Below, in pieces: positions 56,926 through 64,000 of a stretch of DNA of 64,000 bases. The stretch is from contig QEKJ01000007.1 of NCBI GenBank assembly GCA_003096535.1, forward strand, positions 48,786 through 112,785, read 5' to 3'. The stretch's first letter is position 1; each line of letters starts with the position of its first letter. Position numbers and translations under genes: made by a program. Source of the DNA: Agathobaculum butyriciproducens (lineage in GTDB: Bacteria > Bacillota > Clostridia > Oscillospirales > Butyricicoccaceae). The notes under the pieces were generated by a model that ran no database searches, had not been told where the DNA came from, and saw only the letters and a list, made by a program, of their open reading frames with translations.

Positions 56926-57540
56926 ATGTATATCAACACATTCAAATATACCCCCAAGGATGTGAGCTGCCAGCTCTGTACCGAGTATGTGAAAAAGCTG
57001 GGCTGTACCGCCCTGCGTTGCCCGTGGCTGGCCGAGCGTATCGAGGCCGGTGTGGTCGGCTACCGCGAGGCAGTCTTAGAGACATTTCCCCATGAACGCC
57101 GCCTGTTCCAGCGCCTGAACCTGCTGATCAAGCACTATCCCGGAAGCCTTTGGAGCAACGAGCAGCATGAGCGCCGAATGCAGTATCAATGCGCCGTGCA
57201 GGGCTACCGCCGCCGCAGGGATACCAACGCCTACTATGCGGCCATGTACCTGCTGACTTCCAACGACGATATTTACCGCCGCACGGCAAACTGCTTCTGC
57301 AAGGACGGGATCGAGTTCGGCTATGCGGTGCTGAAAAACACCTCGCCGCACAACTACGCGCTGTTCATGGCGGCGCGTGACCTCTGCGACAAGACGGAGG
57401 CCGTCACAATGGCGGACTTGGCAGAACCGGAGGTCATTGACCCGGAGGCGCTGCGCCTGATCGTCAACGCCACTTTGATCGCCCGCTATGGGCTTGCCGC
57501 CTTTCAGATCAGAGCGCGAGGTGCCGAATATGAACGCTGA
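56926..57540 (+). CDS. Conserved conjugative-element protein, unknown function
   Basis: 204 residues; start MYINTFKYTPKDVSCQLC after ggagg at 7 bases. Contains a small Cys cluster (CQLCTEYVKKLGCTALRCPW) that may bind metal, and an Arg/Tyr-rich middle (GYRRRRDTNAYYAAMYLL). No catalytic motif recognised. Overlaps the next gene by 11 bases. Position between ParB and small accessory genes is typical of these elements. Confidence 0.75.
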   Translation: MYINTFKYTPKDVSCQLCTEYVKKLGCTALRCPWLAERIEAGVVGYREAVLETFPHERRLFQRLNLLIKHYPGSLWSNEQHERRMQYQCAVQGYRRRRDTNAYYAAMYLLTSNDDIYRRTANCFCKDGIEFGYAVLKNTSPHNYALFMAARDLCDKTEAVTMADLAEPEVIDPEALRLIVNATLIARYGLAAFQIRARGAEYER

Positions 57541-57793
57541 TGATTTTGTCGGCGGGCACAGCATCCTTGCGCTGGAGCGCTTTATGGACGAAACCCGCCA
57601 CATGATTATTTTTGATGTCCTGTCGTGGAAATCCCCCGTAGGCGAAAAGGGCGAACGGCTGCGACTGTTCCTCTCCGACGTGGGATACGCCAAGGCGCAG
57701 GCATCCGAGAAACGCGGAGAAATCAAAATCCGCAAACACGCCGCCGTTATTGAGGGGCATATCCTCCCTGACCGGAAAAAGCGGCGTCACTAA
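57530..57793 (+). CDS. Small conjugative-element protein (DUF5720-like)
   Basis: 87 residues, start ATG 57530 inside the end of the previous gene. GGHSILALERFMDETRHMIIFDVLSWKSPVGEKGE with a basic C-terminus resembles a small family I recall as DUF5720 in clostridial elements; the name is tentative. No function known. Confidence 0.65.
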   Translation: MNADDFVGGHSILALERFMDETRHMIIFDVLSWKSPVGEKGERLRLFLSDVGYAKAQASEKRGEIKIRKHAAVIEGHILPDRKKRRH

Positions 57794-57812
57794 AATGATT
57801 GGAGGAATTACC

Positions 57813-58316
57813 ATGAGCAGAGTAACAGAGCTGGAAAAAGCGCTGACCACGCTGTTCCGCAAGGGTACGGAGGTCGGCTACACGGAAACGGAGATCGACG
57901 AGTTTCTGGAAAACATCGACTATCACGCCCTGCTGCAAGCCGTTTGGAACAAGGCTGAAACGGTCTATGCCTACCGCGCAGACGGCAAAAATGCGCTGAG
58001 CTTGGACTATCGAAGCGCGGAGCTGTTCAAGCAGCGAGCGACGCTTCTCTATGAGGACGTGGGCGACAGCTATATCGGCGCGGTGTTTGCCGCCCGGTCG
58101 ATGGAGCTGTGGCTGCTGGAGGATATGGGCTTTGCCGTCGTTGCCAAATTCAGCGTGAACGCTGGAGAAGGCGAATACGTCACCGAGTACCGTGTCTACA
58201 AGGGCAGCGATTGGGCGGACAGCGAGATTTCTCTGGATTTGGAGGACTTGGTGGCCGAGCTTGCCGCCCTGTGCGATCCCTATTACGAACACGAGCAGCC
58301 CATCTATGAGCTGTGA
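57813..58316 (+). CDS. Conserved conjugative-element protein, unknown function
   Basis: 167 residues; ATG 57813 with ttggagg 7 bases upstream. Acidic, alpha-helical N-terminus (VTELEKALTTLFRKG) and a middle part AARSMELWLLEDMGFAVVAKF with a C-terminal YDPYYEHEQPIYEL-like acidic end. No motif recognised. Lies in the accessory operon. Confidence 0.7.
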   Translation: MSRVTELEKALTTLFRKGTEVGYTETEIDEFLENIDYHALLQAVWNKAETVYAYRADGKNALSLDYRSAELFKQRATLLYEDVGDSYIGAVFAARSMELWLLEDMGFAVVAKFSVNAGEGEYVTEYRVYKGSDWADSEISLDLEDLVAELAALCDPYYEHEQPIYEL

Positions 58317-58350
58317 TGTGGGAAAGGAGTGAAAACGGAGCGGCTTCCCC

Positions 58351-59133
58351 ATGCGGGAAACCATTCAGAACACAAACGGCAAGCAGTTTCACGCCGTCAG
58401 CCTGTCCGGTGGCAAGGACAGTACCGCCATGCTGCTTTTGATGATCGAGCGCGGTATGTCCATCGACATGGTGCTGTCGGCGGACACCGGCATGGAGTTT
58501 CCCGAAATGTATGCGCATCTTGCCAAGCTGGACGAGCATCTTTACAGGGAGCGCGGCATCCATATCACTACGCTGCGGCATCCCAAGGGCTTTGAATACC
58601 TGATGTTCGATGAACCCAAGCAGAAGCCCCGCAGTCTGGAAAACCGTGCAAAACTGGGCATCCCGCCCTACGGCAACGGCTGGCCGGGAATCCGCGTCCG
58701 CTGGTGTACCGGGCTGCTCAAAACCCACCTCATCACCAAGGAAGTCAACCGGCTCAAAGGCGAGCTGGGCGCGCTGCATTATGTCGGCATCGCCGCCGAT
58801 GAAGCGTGGCGCTGCAAGGATGAGCGGTATCCCCTCGTGGAATGGGGCATCACGGAGGCGCAGGCACTCCAAGCTTGCTATGACCGGGGCTTTGACTTCA
58901 GCGGGCTGTATGAGATATACCACCGTGCGTCCTGCTGGTGCTGCCCATTCCAGCGTATCGACGAGCTGCGGAAGCTGCGAAAGCATCACCCGGAGCTGTG
59001 GGAAAAGCTGCTGGAGCTGGATCGCCGTGCGCTGGCGCAGTTCGGCCCCGGCCCGCTGGGACAGTTCAAGCAGAACTGGAGCGTGGAGCGGCTGGACGAG
59101 CGATTTGCCAAGGAGGACGGTCAAACAGCCTGA
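58351..59133 (+). CDS. PAPS reductase-family PP-loop protein
   Basis: 260 residues. PP-loop ATP-binding motif SLSGGKDSTAM near 20, DTGMEFPEMYAHL near 46, RWCTGLLKTHLI near 122 and a CWCCPFQR cluster near 197. These cysteines could bind an iron-sulfur cluster as in DndC-like or assimilatory PAPS reductases. In a mobile element, sulfate assimilation is unlikely; nucleic-acid modification or an antirestriction role is plausible but unproven. The start is uncertain: the best Shine-Dalgarno (aaaggag) is 21 bases from ATG 58351. Confidence 0.82.
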   Translation: MRETIQNTNGKQFHAVSLSGGKDSTAMLLLMIERGMSIDMVLSADTGMEFPEMYAHLAKLDEHLYRERGIHITTLRHPKGFEYLMFDEPKQKPRSLENRAKLGIPPYGNGWPGIRVRWCTGLLKTHLITKEVNRLKGELGALHYVGIAADEAWRCKDERYPLVEWGITEAQALQACYDRGFDFSGLYEIYHRASCWCCPFQRIDELRKLRKHHPELWEKLLELDRRALAQFGPGPLGQFKQNWSVERLDERFAKEDGQTA

Positions 59134-59160
59134 CCATTCTGCGGAAAGGATTGAAGCAAT

Positions 59161-59997
59161 ATGGCTGTATTTCGCGTTGAACGGACGCGGGATTACACGG
59201 TGATGTGCAACCATCACCTGAAAGACAGCAATCTTTCCCTGAAAGCCAAGGGGCTGCTCTCCATGATGCTCTCCCTCCCCGACGAGTGGAATTACACCAC
59301 GCGGGGGCTGGCTACGATCTGCAAGGAGGGCGTGGACGCCATCGGGAAAACGCTCAAGGAGCTGGAGCTGGCGGGCTACATCATCCGCCGTCAGCTTCGC
59401 GGCAAGGACGGGCGCATTTCCGACACGGAGTACACCATCTTCGAGAAGCCCCGAAAGCCCTCTCCACCGGATACGACTTTACCAGATACGGAAAACCCGT
59501 ATCTGGATAACCCGGATACGGAGGCACCGGATACGGATAATCCCGCGCAATTAAATACTAAGAAATCTAATACTCAAAAATCAAATACTGATCTATCAAG
59601 CACTCATTCATTCTTTCTGCCTGCGGCGGACGGAATGACGGACGGATTTGAGAAAAAAGCGGAGATCAGAGAGCAAATCGAATACGCCATTCTCTGTCAG
59701 CAGTATGACCGGATGCAGCTTGATGAGCTGGTGGAGATTATGCTGGAGGTTGCTATGAACCGCAGCCCCACAGTCAAGATCGGGCGGGATGCGGAGTATC
59801 CCACCGGCTTCGTCCAACAGCGCTTTGAAAAGATCACCTCCATGCATATCGAAAAGGTCATGGACGGTATCCGCGAGAACACCACTCGCGTTTGGAATAC
59901 GAAAGCCTATCTCATGGCGGCGCTGTTCAATTCCGTTTCCACCATCGACAACCACTATGCCATGCTGGTCAATCACGATTTTCACGGCGGCCCCTAA
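59161..59997 (+). CDS. Replication-initiator-like protein (RepA-N/helix-turn-helix, DUF6017-like)
   Basis: 278 residues. N-terminal winged-helix segment MCNHHLKDSNLSLKAKGLLSMMLSLPDEWNYTT ... CKEGVDAIGKTLKELE is characteristic of RepA-like initiators and DUF6017 proteins of Firmicutes plasmids and elements. A low-complexity linker with repeated P-D-T and N-T units spans about 105-145, then a C-terminal helical domain with IEYAILCQQYDRMQLDELVEIML. Likely supports DNA processing or replication of the excised circle. aaagga 10 bases upstream. Confidence 0.82.
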   Translation: MAVFRVERTRDYTVMCNHHLKDSNLSLKAKGLLSMMLSLPDEWNYTTRGLATICKEGVDAIGKTLKELELAGYIIRRQLRGKDGRISDTEYTIFEKPRKPSPPDTTLPDTENPYLDNPDTEAPDTDNPAQLNTKKSNTQKSNTDLSSTHSFFLPAADGMTDGFEKKAEIREQIEYAILCQQYDRMQLDELVEIMLEVAMNRSPTVKIGRDAEYPTGFVQQRFEKITSMHIEKVMDGIRENTTRVWNTKAYLMAALFNSVSTIDNHYAMLVNHDFHGGP

Positions 59998-60045
59998 AGG
60001 CCGTCATTTTTCATGCCCGATTCCGGGAGAAAGGATTTGATACCG

Positions 60046-60393
60046 ATGAAACGCCCCCTTGCCTACATCACCGCTCCGTGGAGCGAGAACGAGTTTGAGA
60101 ACACCGAAAATGCCGCCAAGTATTGCAGGGCGGTCTATGACGCGGGCTTTTCGCCCGTCTGCCCCACGCTGTTTCTGCCGCTGTTCCTGCGCGATGAGAT
60201 TCCGCAGGAGCACAAGGACTGCATCGACATGGCGCGGGAGTATCTGCGCCGCGCTCGTGTGCTGGTGGTTTGCGGCGGCACCGTGAATGAAAGCGTGAAA
60301 AACGACATCGCCGTGGCCGAGCGCCTGCGGATCACCGCCACCACGCTGGACGGCATCCTGACCGTCAAGGGACAGGGGCGCAGAAATGAATGA
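60046..60393 (+). CDS. DUF4406/DUF7768-like protein
   Basis: 115 residues: KRPLAYITAPWSENEFENTENAAKYC, PVCPTLFLPLFL and VCGGTVNESVKNDIAVAERL. This resembles small nucleoside 2-deoxyribosyltransferase-like proteins (YITAPW, the GG...S..E..A region). Whether it is catalytic is unknown. Start 60046 (MKRPLAYI) preceded by aaagga. Common in this element type. Confidence 0.75.
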   Translation: MKRPLAYITAPWSENEFENTENAAKYCRAVYDAGFSPVCPTLFLPLFLRDEIPQEHKDCIDMAREYLRRARVLVVCGGTVNESVKNDIAVAERLRITATTLDGILTVKGQGRRNE

Positions 60394-60475
60394 GCATCTT
60401 CTGCACCGGCTGGTGGTACCGCCTTAGTGTCCCGGCGTTCTCCCTGCAAATCGGAGGAAAGGAGCGTGATAAGTC

Positions 60476-60952
60476 ATGCAGGAAGAAGTTGAACAGAGAA
60501 TCGTATCCCTGATGATCTCCTGCGGAAAGCTGGGCGAACAGGAATTTCGCAAAGCCATTGCCAAGCTGCTGGAGCAGCTGAAAAACGACCGCCAGAAGCA
60601 TCAGTACAGCAAGGCCAATCCCCACGGAAAAATGACCGTCAAGCAGCTTGCCGCCAAGGATAAGGGATTGCAGAGCATTGAAGTCACCGATCAGAATATC
60701 GGCTCATTCAACCGGATTGCCCGGAAGTATGGCATTGACTTCGCTCCATTCAAGGTCAAGGGCGAAAAGCGATACATGGTGTTCTTCAAAGCGCCGGACG
60801 CCGACGCCATGACCGCCGCGTTCAAGGAATATACCGCCAAGCAGGTCAGAAAGGCGGAGCGCCCCTCGGTGCTGGAAAAGCTGCAACACTTCAAGTCGCT
60901 CATTCAGGCGGCTGTGGTAGACAGGACAAAGCGGAAGGAGCTGGAACGATGA
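60476..60952 (+). CDS. PcfB-family protein (DUF3801)
   Basis: 158 residues: basic protein starting MQEEVEQRIVSLMISCGKLGEQEFRKAI, with KGLQSIEVTDQNIGSFNRIARKYGIDFAPFKV in the middle, the DUF3801/PcfB pattern. PcfB proteins assist the relaxase and coupling protein in conjugation. Its stop overlaps the VirD4 start by 4 bases. aaaggag lies 10 bases before the start. Confidence 0.88.
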   Translation: MQEEVEQRIVSLMISCGKLGEQEFRKAIAKLLEQLKNDRQKHQYSKANPHGKMTVKQLAAKDKGLQSIEVTDQNIGSFNRIARKYGIDFAPFKVKGEKRYMVFFKAPDADAMTAAFKEYTAKQVRKAERPSVLEKLQHFKSLIQAAVVDRTKRKELER

Positions 60953-62736
60953 AGCAAGTCAATGTCAAAAAGCTCATTCTTCCCAATATTCCGTATGTGT
61001 TCATCGCACTGCTGGCCACCAAGGTCAGCGAGGCGGTGCGGCTGGCTTCCGGTTCAGACGCTTCCACGAAGCTCCTGAACATTATGACCGGCCTGAACAC
61101 GGCGTTTCACTCCCTTGTCCCCAGCTTTCATCCCATTGACCTGTGCGTGGGCGTTGCCGCCGCCATCGCCATTCGGCTGGCGGTCTATATCAAGGGCAAA
61201 AACACCAAGAAATTTCGCAAAAATCTGGAGTACGGCAGCGCCCGTTGGGGAACCGCCGAGGACATCAAGCCCTACGTCGATCCCGCATTTGAGAACAACA
61301 TCATTCTCACGCAGACGGAGCGGCTGACGATGAACAGCCGCCCCAAAGACCCGAAAACGGCGCGGAACAAAAATGTCCTGATCGTCGGCGGCAGCGGTTC
61401 GGGCAAGACCCGCTTTTGGTTGAAGCCCAATCTGCTCCAATGCACATCAAAAACCTATCCCACCAGCTTCGTCGTCACCGATCCCAAAGGGGACATCGTG
61501 GTTTCCTGCGGCCATGCGCTGCAAAAGAACGGGTATCAGATCAAGATTCTCAATTCCCTGAACTTCAAGAAGTCCATGCACTACAACCCGTTCGCCTACA
61601 TCCACTCGGAAAAGGACATTTTGAAGCTGGTCACGACGCTGATTGCCAACACCAAGGGCGAGGGCAAAGCCGGTGACGATTTCTGGGTGAAAGCGGAAAC
61701 GCTGCTCTACACCGCCCTTATCGGGTACATCCACTATGAAGCGCCGGTGGAGGAACAGAATTTCTCTACGCTCATTGAGTTTATCAATGCGATGGAGGTG
61801 CGCGAGGACGATGAGGACTTCAAAAATCCGGTGGACTTGATGTTCGACGAGCTGAAAAAGCGCAAGCCAGACCACTTCGCCGTCCGCCAATATGCCAAAT
61901 TCAAGCTAAGTGCCGGCAAGACCGCTAAGAGCATCTTGATTTCCTGCGGCGCACGGCTTGCTCCCTTTGACATTCAGGAGCTTCGGGAGCTGACGGCCTA
62001 TGACGAGCTGCAACTGGACACGCTGGGCGACCGGAAAACCGCCCTGTTCATCATCATGTCCGACACGGATGATACCTTTAACTTTCTCATTTCCATGTGC
62101 TATACCCAGCTTTTCAATCTGCTTTGCGAAAAGGCAGATGATGTGTACGGCGGACGCTTGCCGGTTCATGTCCGCTGCCTGATCGACGAGGCCGCGAATA
62201 TCGGGCAGATACCGCGACTTGAAAAGCTGGTTGCGACGATCCGTTCCAGAGAAATCTCCTGCTGCCTTGTCTTGCAGGCACAGAGCCAGCTTAAAGCCCT
62301 GTATAAAGACAGCGCGGATACGATTGTCGGCAACATGGACTGTTCCATCTTTTTGGGTGGAAAGGAACCCGGTACGCTGAAAGAGCTGGCGGCGGCGCTG
62401 GGCAAGGAAACCATCGACAGCTATAACACCGGCGAGAGCCGTGGCCGCGAGGTTTCCCATTCGCTGAACTATCAGAAATTGGGCAAGGAGCTGATGAGCG
62501 TAGATGAGCTTGCCGTGCTGGATGGCGGCAAGTGCATCTTGCAGCTTCGCGGCGTCCGCCCGTTTCTGTCCAACAAATATGATCTCACCAAGCATCCCCT
62601 CTACCGCTACACAGCGGATTATGACAAGAAATACGCCTTTGACATAGAGCGTTTTCTGTCCCATCGCCTCAAGCTCAAGCCGGATGATGCAGTTGAGGTG
62701 TATCAGGCAGACCTTTCCGGTGAACCTGTCGCCTGA
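60949..62736 (+). CDS. VirD4-type conjugal transfer coupling protein
   Basis: 595 residues. Two N-terminal transmembrane stretches (about 10-28 and 60-80), then the T4CP ATPase: Walker A IVGGSGSGKTRFW near 142, FVVTDPKGDIV near 172, Walker B RCLIDEAANIGQIPRLEKLVATIRSREI near 405, and FLGGKEPGTLKELAAALGKET near 465. Couples the relaxosome to the mating channel and pumps DNA. Belongs to the CD1115 subgroup typical of clostridial elements. Coupled to pcfB; Maff2 follows. Confidence 0.93.
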   Translation: MKQVNVKKLILPNIPYVFIALLATKVSEAVRLASGSDASTKLLNIMTGLNTAFHSLVPSFHPIDLCVGVAAAIAIRLAVYIKGKNTKKFRKNLEYGSARWGTAEDIKPYVDPAFENNIILTQTERLTMNSRPKDPKTARNKNVLIVGGSGSGKTRFWLKPNLLQCTSKTYPTSFVVTDPKGDIVVSCGHALQKNGYQIKILNSLNFKKSMHYNPFAYIHSEKDILKLVTTLIANTKGEGKAGDDFWVKAETLLYTALIGYIHYEAPVEEQNFSTLIEFINAMEVREDDEDFKNPVDLMFDELKKRKPDHFAVRQYAKFKLSAGKTAKSILISCGARLAPFDIQELRELTAYDELQLDTLGDRKTALFIIMSDTDDTFNFLISMCYTQLFNLLCEKADDVYGGRLPVHVRCLIDEAANIGQIPRLEKLVATIRSREISCCLVLQAQSQLKALYKDSADTIVGNMDCSIFLGGKEPGTLKELAAALGKETIDSYNTGESRGREVSHSLNYQKLGKELMSVDELAVLDGGKCILQLRGVRPFLSNKYDLTKHPLYRYTADYDKKYAFDIERFLSHRLKLKPDDAVEVYQADLSGEPVA

Positions 62737-62829
62737 CGGCGGCAGCCTAATTTGACAACGACTCGATGAAACTTCGTGGAAGAAATGTACCCTCCAAAAT
62801 CTAAAACATATTTTTCGGAGGTACTATTT

Positions 62830-62961
62830 ATGGCTTTCTTTAATTCTGCTGTTGGTGTTCTTCAGACCCTCGTTGTGGCGCTGGGCGCTGGCCTCGGCAT
62901 TTGGGGTGCGATCAATCTGCTGGAGGGCTACGGCAACGACAACCGTGCGATGCGTTCCTGA
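62830..62961 (+). CDS. Maff2-family protein, 5' exon reading into group II intron
   Basis: Short hydrophobic protein MAFFNSAVGVLQTLVVALGAG... with one membrane helix, always located after virD4 in these elements. ggaggt is 7 bases upstream. Read straight through, it ends as NDNRAMRS at 62961, an abnormal tail because the group II intron begins at 62945. If 62945-63740 is removed, it continues NDNPGAKSQGMKQFMAN and stops at 63784, which restores the family sequence; the spliced protein has 52 residues. Likely part of the mating-pore or a pilin-like component. Confidence 0.85.
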   Translation: MAFFNSAVGVLQTLVVALGAGLGIWGAINLLEGYGNDNRAMRS

Positions 62962-63740
62962 CTGAAAAGGTCAGGCACAGGTCGAAGGACGAATGAAGTC
63001 CAAAACCTTGGAGAACTGATATTTCGATGGATGAAATGAGGGGGTAACGCCCCGAAGCGTCCACACTAATACTCCGACTGGCATAGGTGCGCAACCGCCG
63101 ATTGTCAGAAGCTCGGTGAAGTCGGCAGAGAGATGCCGTAGTTTTGGCTGCAAGGCTGAAATCGAAAGCTGTCCAGAGGTGGATAGCGCATCCTATATGC
63201 CGGGTGTCAGCCGCACATGGTTAGTATGTATGGAAATACTGACGAACTTCTGAATGTACAAGTCTAAACGTTGATACCATCGAAACGGTGGTACTCCTTA
63301 TACGGAGGTATTCGTGGACAAGTAAAAATGGTTGTTATGAAAGTCCATGTGCCGTTACAGGCGGCACGATTCGTAAAGAATTGAATACAGGCTTAGAGGA
63401 AGAACCTAAATGCGGCCCATGATAGAAATATCGGAACGCAGGAAGCTGAAAACATTTAGCCTGTTGCAAGGCTGCGAGATGGTGGATGGGAATACCTTCG
63501 TGAGAAGGCAATAACCATTCTTTGTTTCAGTGAAAGTAGTGGCGTAGTACCTATGAAGCCGTGAAAAAGTAAACGGTGGAGGAAAGGCCACAAGTCGAAT
63601 TTGGCAAAAGAAGCACACACAAAGTGTCGCAAGCCCTGTATGACCAAATTCGATGGAACGCCGTGTGCGGTGAAAGCTGCACGCACGGTGTGGAGCCGGG
63701 GAAAAGCTGGAGATCATATCAAATGCTTACCTATGGCTAT
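62945..63740 (+). mobile_element. ORF-less group II intron
   Basis: 796 bases. 5' end GTGCGATG, 3' end ...GGCTAT (AY). EBS1 GGTTGT (63330-63335) is complementary to exon IBS1 ACAACC (62939-62944); EBS2 CGTTG (63269-63273) complements IBS2 CAACG (62934-62938). A domain V-like hairpin lies at about 63660-63693 (GCCGTGTGCG ... CGCACGGTG). No reverse transcriptase/maturase frame exists inside (longest frames are short and unlike one). Splicing restores Maff2 exactly. It presumably needs a maturase supplied in trans. Confidence 0.85.
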
Positions 63741-63784
63741 CTGGTGCTAAATCTCAGGGCATGAAGCAGTTCATGGCTAATTAA
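63741..63784 (+). other. Maff2 3' exon
   Basis: Starts CTGGTGCTAAATC; joined to the C at 62944 it reads CCT-GGT-GCT-AAA (Pro-Gly-Ala-Lys) and runs to TAA at 63782-63784. The Maff2 family has NPGAKSQGMKQ here. Confidence 0.8.
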
Positions 63785-63846
63785 AGGGAACAAAAAAGAA
63801 AGGAAAACCAATCCAGACGGTATCAGCGGCAGGATACAAGAATAAA

Positions 63847-63875
63847 TTGTGATTTCACAAGATTGGTGCTATAAT
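63847..63875 (+). promoter_or_regulatory. Promoter with operator-like palindrome
   Basis: TTGTGA (63847-63852), 17 bases, TATAAT (63870-63875). The -35 box is half of an inverted repeat TTGTGA-TT-TCACAA (63847-63860). A CCGGGGC / GCCCCGG hairpin (about 63893-63910) lies in the leader. Confidence 0.6.
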
Positions 63876-63938
63876 AAGAGAAAAGTTCCTGCCGGGGCAG
63901 CCGCCCCGGTGGTATAGATAGAAAGGCAGGAAAACAAT

Positions 63939-64000
63939 ATGCACATCAGCTATAAGCCACTCTGGCACACACTGTTAGAGCGTGATATGAGGAAAGAGGA
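63939..64000 (+). CDS. XRE-family (HTH_26-like) regulator, 3' partial
   Basis: The frame starts MHISYKPLWHTLLERDMRKE and is cut by the window end. The beginning matches small Cro/CI regulators of the SYKPLWHTLIERDM type common in conjugative elements. aaggcagg lies about 9 bases upstream. It may act on its own promoter, whose -35 box is covered by an inverted repeat. Confidence 0.7.
   Translation, partial: MHISYKPLWHTLLERDMRKE

Larger units (their letters stand above)
55232..64000. mobile_element. Integrative conjugative element (Tn1549/CTn-like), left part
   Basis: From about 55200 onward every gene belongs to a conjugative-element set: recombinase remnant, ParB-like, small accessory proteins, replication-initiator-like, PcfB, VirD4 coupling protein, Maff2 with a group II intron. 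The right end is beyond the window, so no attachment-site pair can be defined. The boundary near 55195-55220 contains A6-TAGTAG-AATTTTT, resembling the A-rich/T-rich targets with six-base coupling sequence of Tn916-type elements. Confidence 0.75.

Noticed and set aside
63406..63717. Minus-strand frame inside the group II intron
   Set aside because: Not related to a maturase or reverse transcriptase and antisense to the intron's structural domains.

Overview
The window reads as a chromosomal segment of a Gram-positive, anaerobic, GC-moderate Clostridia member. An Oscillospirales gut bacterium of the Butyricicoccus/Agathobaculum kind is my inference, not a proven assignment. Pointers are: aggagg-type ribosome binding sites with frequent TTG/GTG starts, a glycerol-3-phosphate acyltransferase of the PlsY type, LL-diaminopimelate aminotransferase (dapL), a one-piece pyruvate:ferredoxin oxidoreductase, a type III glutamine synthetase, a glutamate synthase split into three proteins, and a Tn1549/CTn-like conjugative element.

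Layout. 1-4760: HD-domain protein (cut by the window edge), secreted cell-wall amidase, C_GCAxxG_C_C redox protein, two-gene chromate transporter, VOC enzyme. 4862-13105: gdpP-rplI, an array of small hairpins, then dnaB-tilS-hpt-ftsH. 13154-14859: promoter with two palindromes, three tandem paralogous membrane proteins and a small XRE regulator. 15046-20474: NSS transporter, then ACT protein-hom-thrB-lysC (aspartate pathway). 20479-26253: palindromic element, membrane-tethered XRE regulator, comF-like gene, dapF-pyrG-dapL. 26430-36616: nitrogen assimilation block: ANTAR regulator, glnA, split glutamate synthase, divergent glnN, and an Amt-PII fusion. 36704-42244: pseudouridine synthase, DUF177-rpmF, der-plsY-gpsA, two identical tRNA-Gly genes. 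42300-47250: structured dispersed repeats, NlpC/P60-like protein, infC-rpmI-rplT with its attenuated leader, DUF1292 protein, probable 6S RNA, a 30-residue protein. 47274-54040: SLH-M15 peptidase, comM-like ATPase, nifJ. 54437-64000: a gene probably cut at its 3' end, then a conjugative element running off the window: ParB-like protein, accessory genes, replication-initiator-like protein, PcfB, VirD4-type coupling protein, Maff2 interrupted by an ORF-less group II intron, and the start of an XRE regulator.

Two systems stand out. (1) Three nitrogen genes or operons (split glutamate synthase, glnN, amt) each have an intrinsic terminator just upstream. The 5' arm of each terminator overlaps a short hairpin with a six-base loop AAAGGT, AAAGGC or AATGGC (A at 1, G at 4), the signature of an ANTAR-protein target. 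An ANTAR regulator with a degenerate receiver lies in the same block. This suggests a local antitermination regulon, apparently using single hairpins. (2) In the conjugative element, removing 62945-63740 from the Maff2 gene restores its reading frame exactly. The interval begins GTGCG and carries EBS1/EBS2 matches to the 5' exon and a domain V-like hairpin, but no reverse transcriptase.

All boundaries come from reading the sequence; no database search was run.
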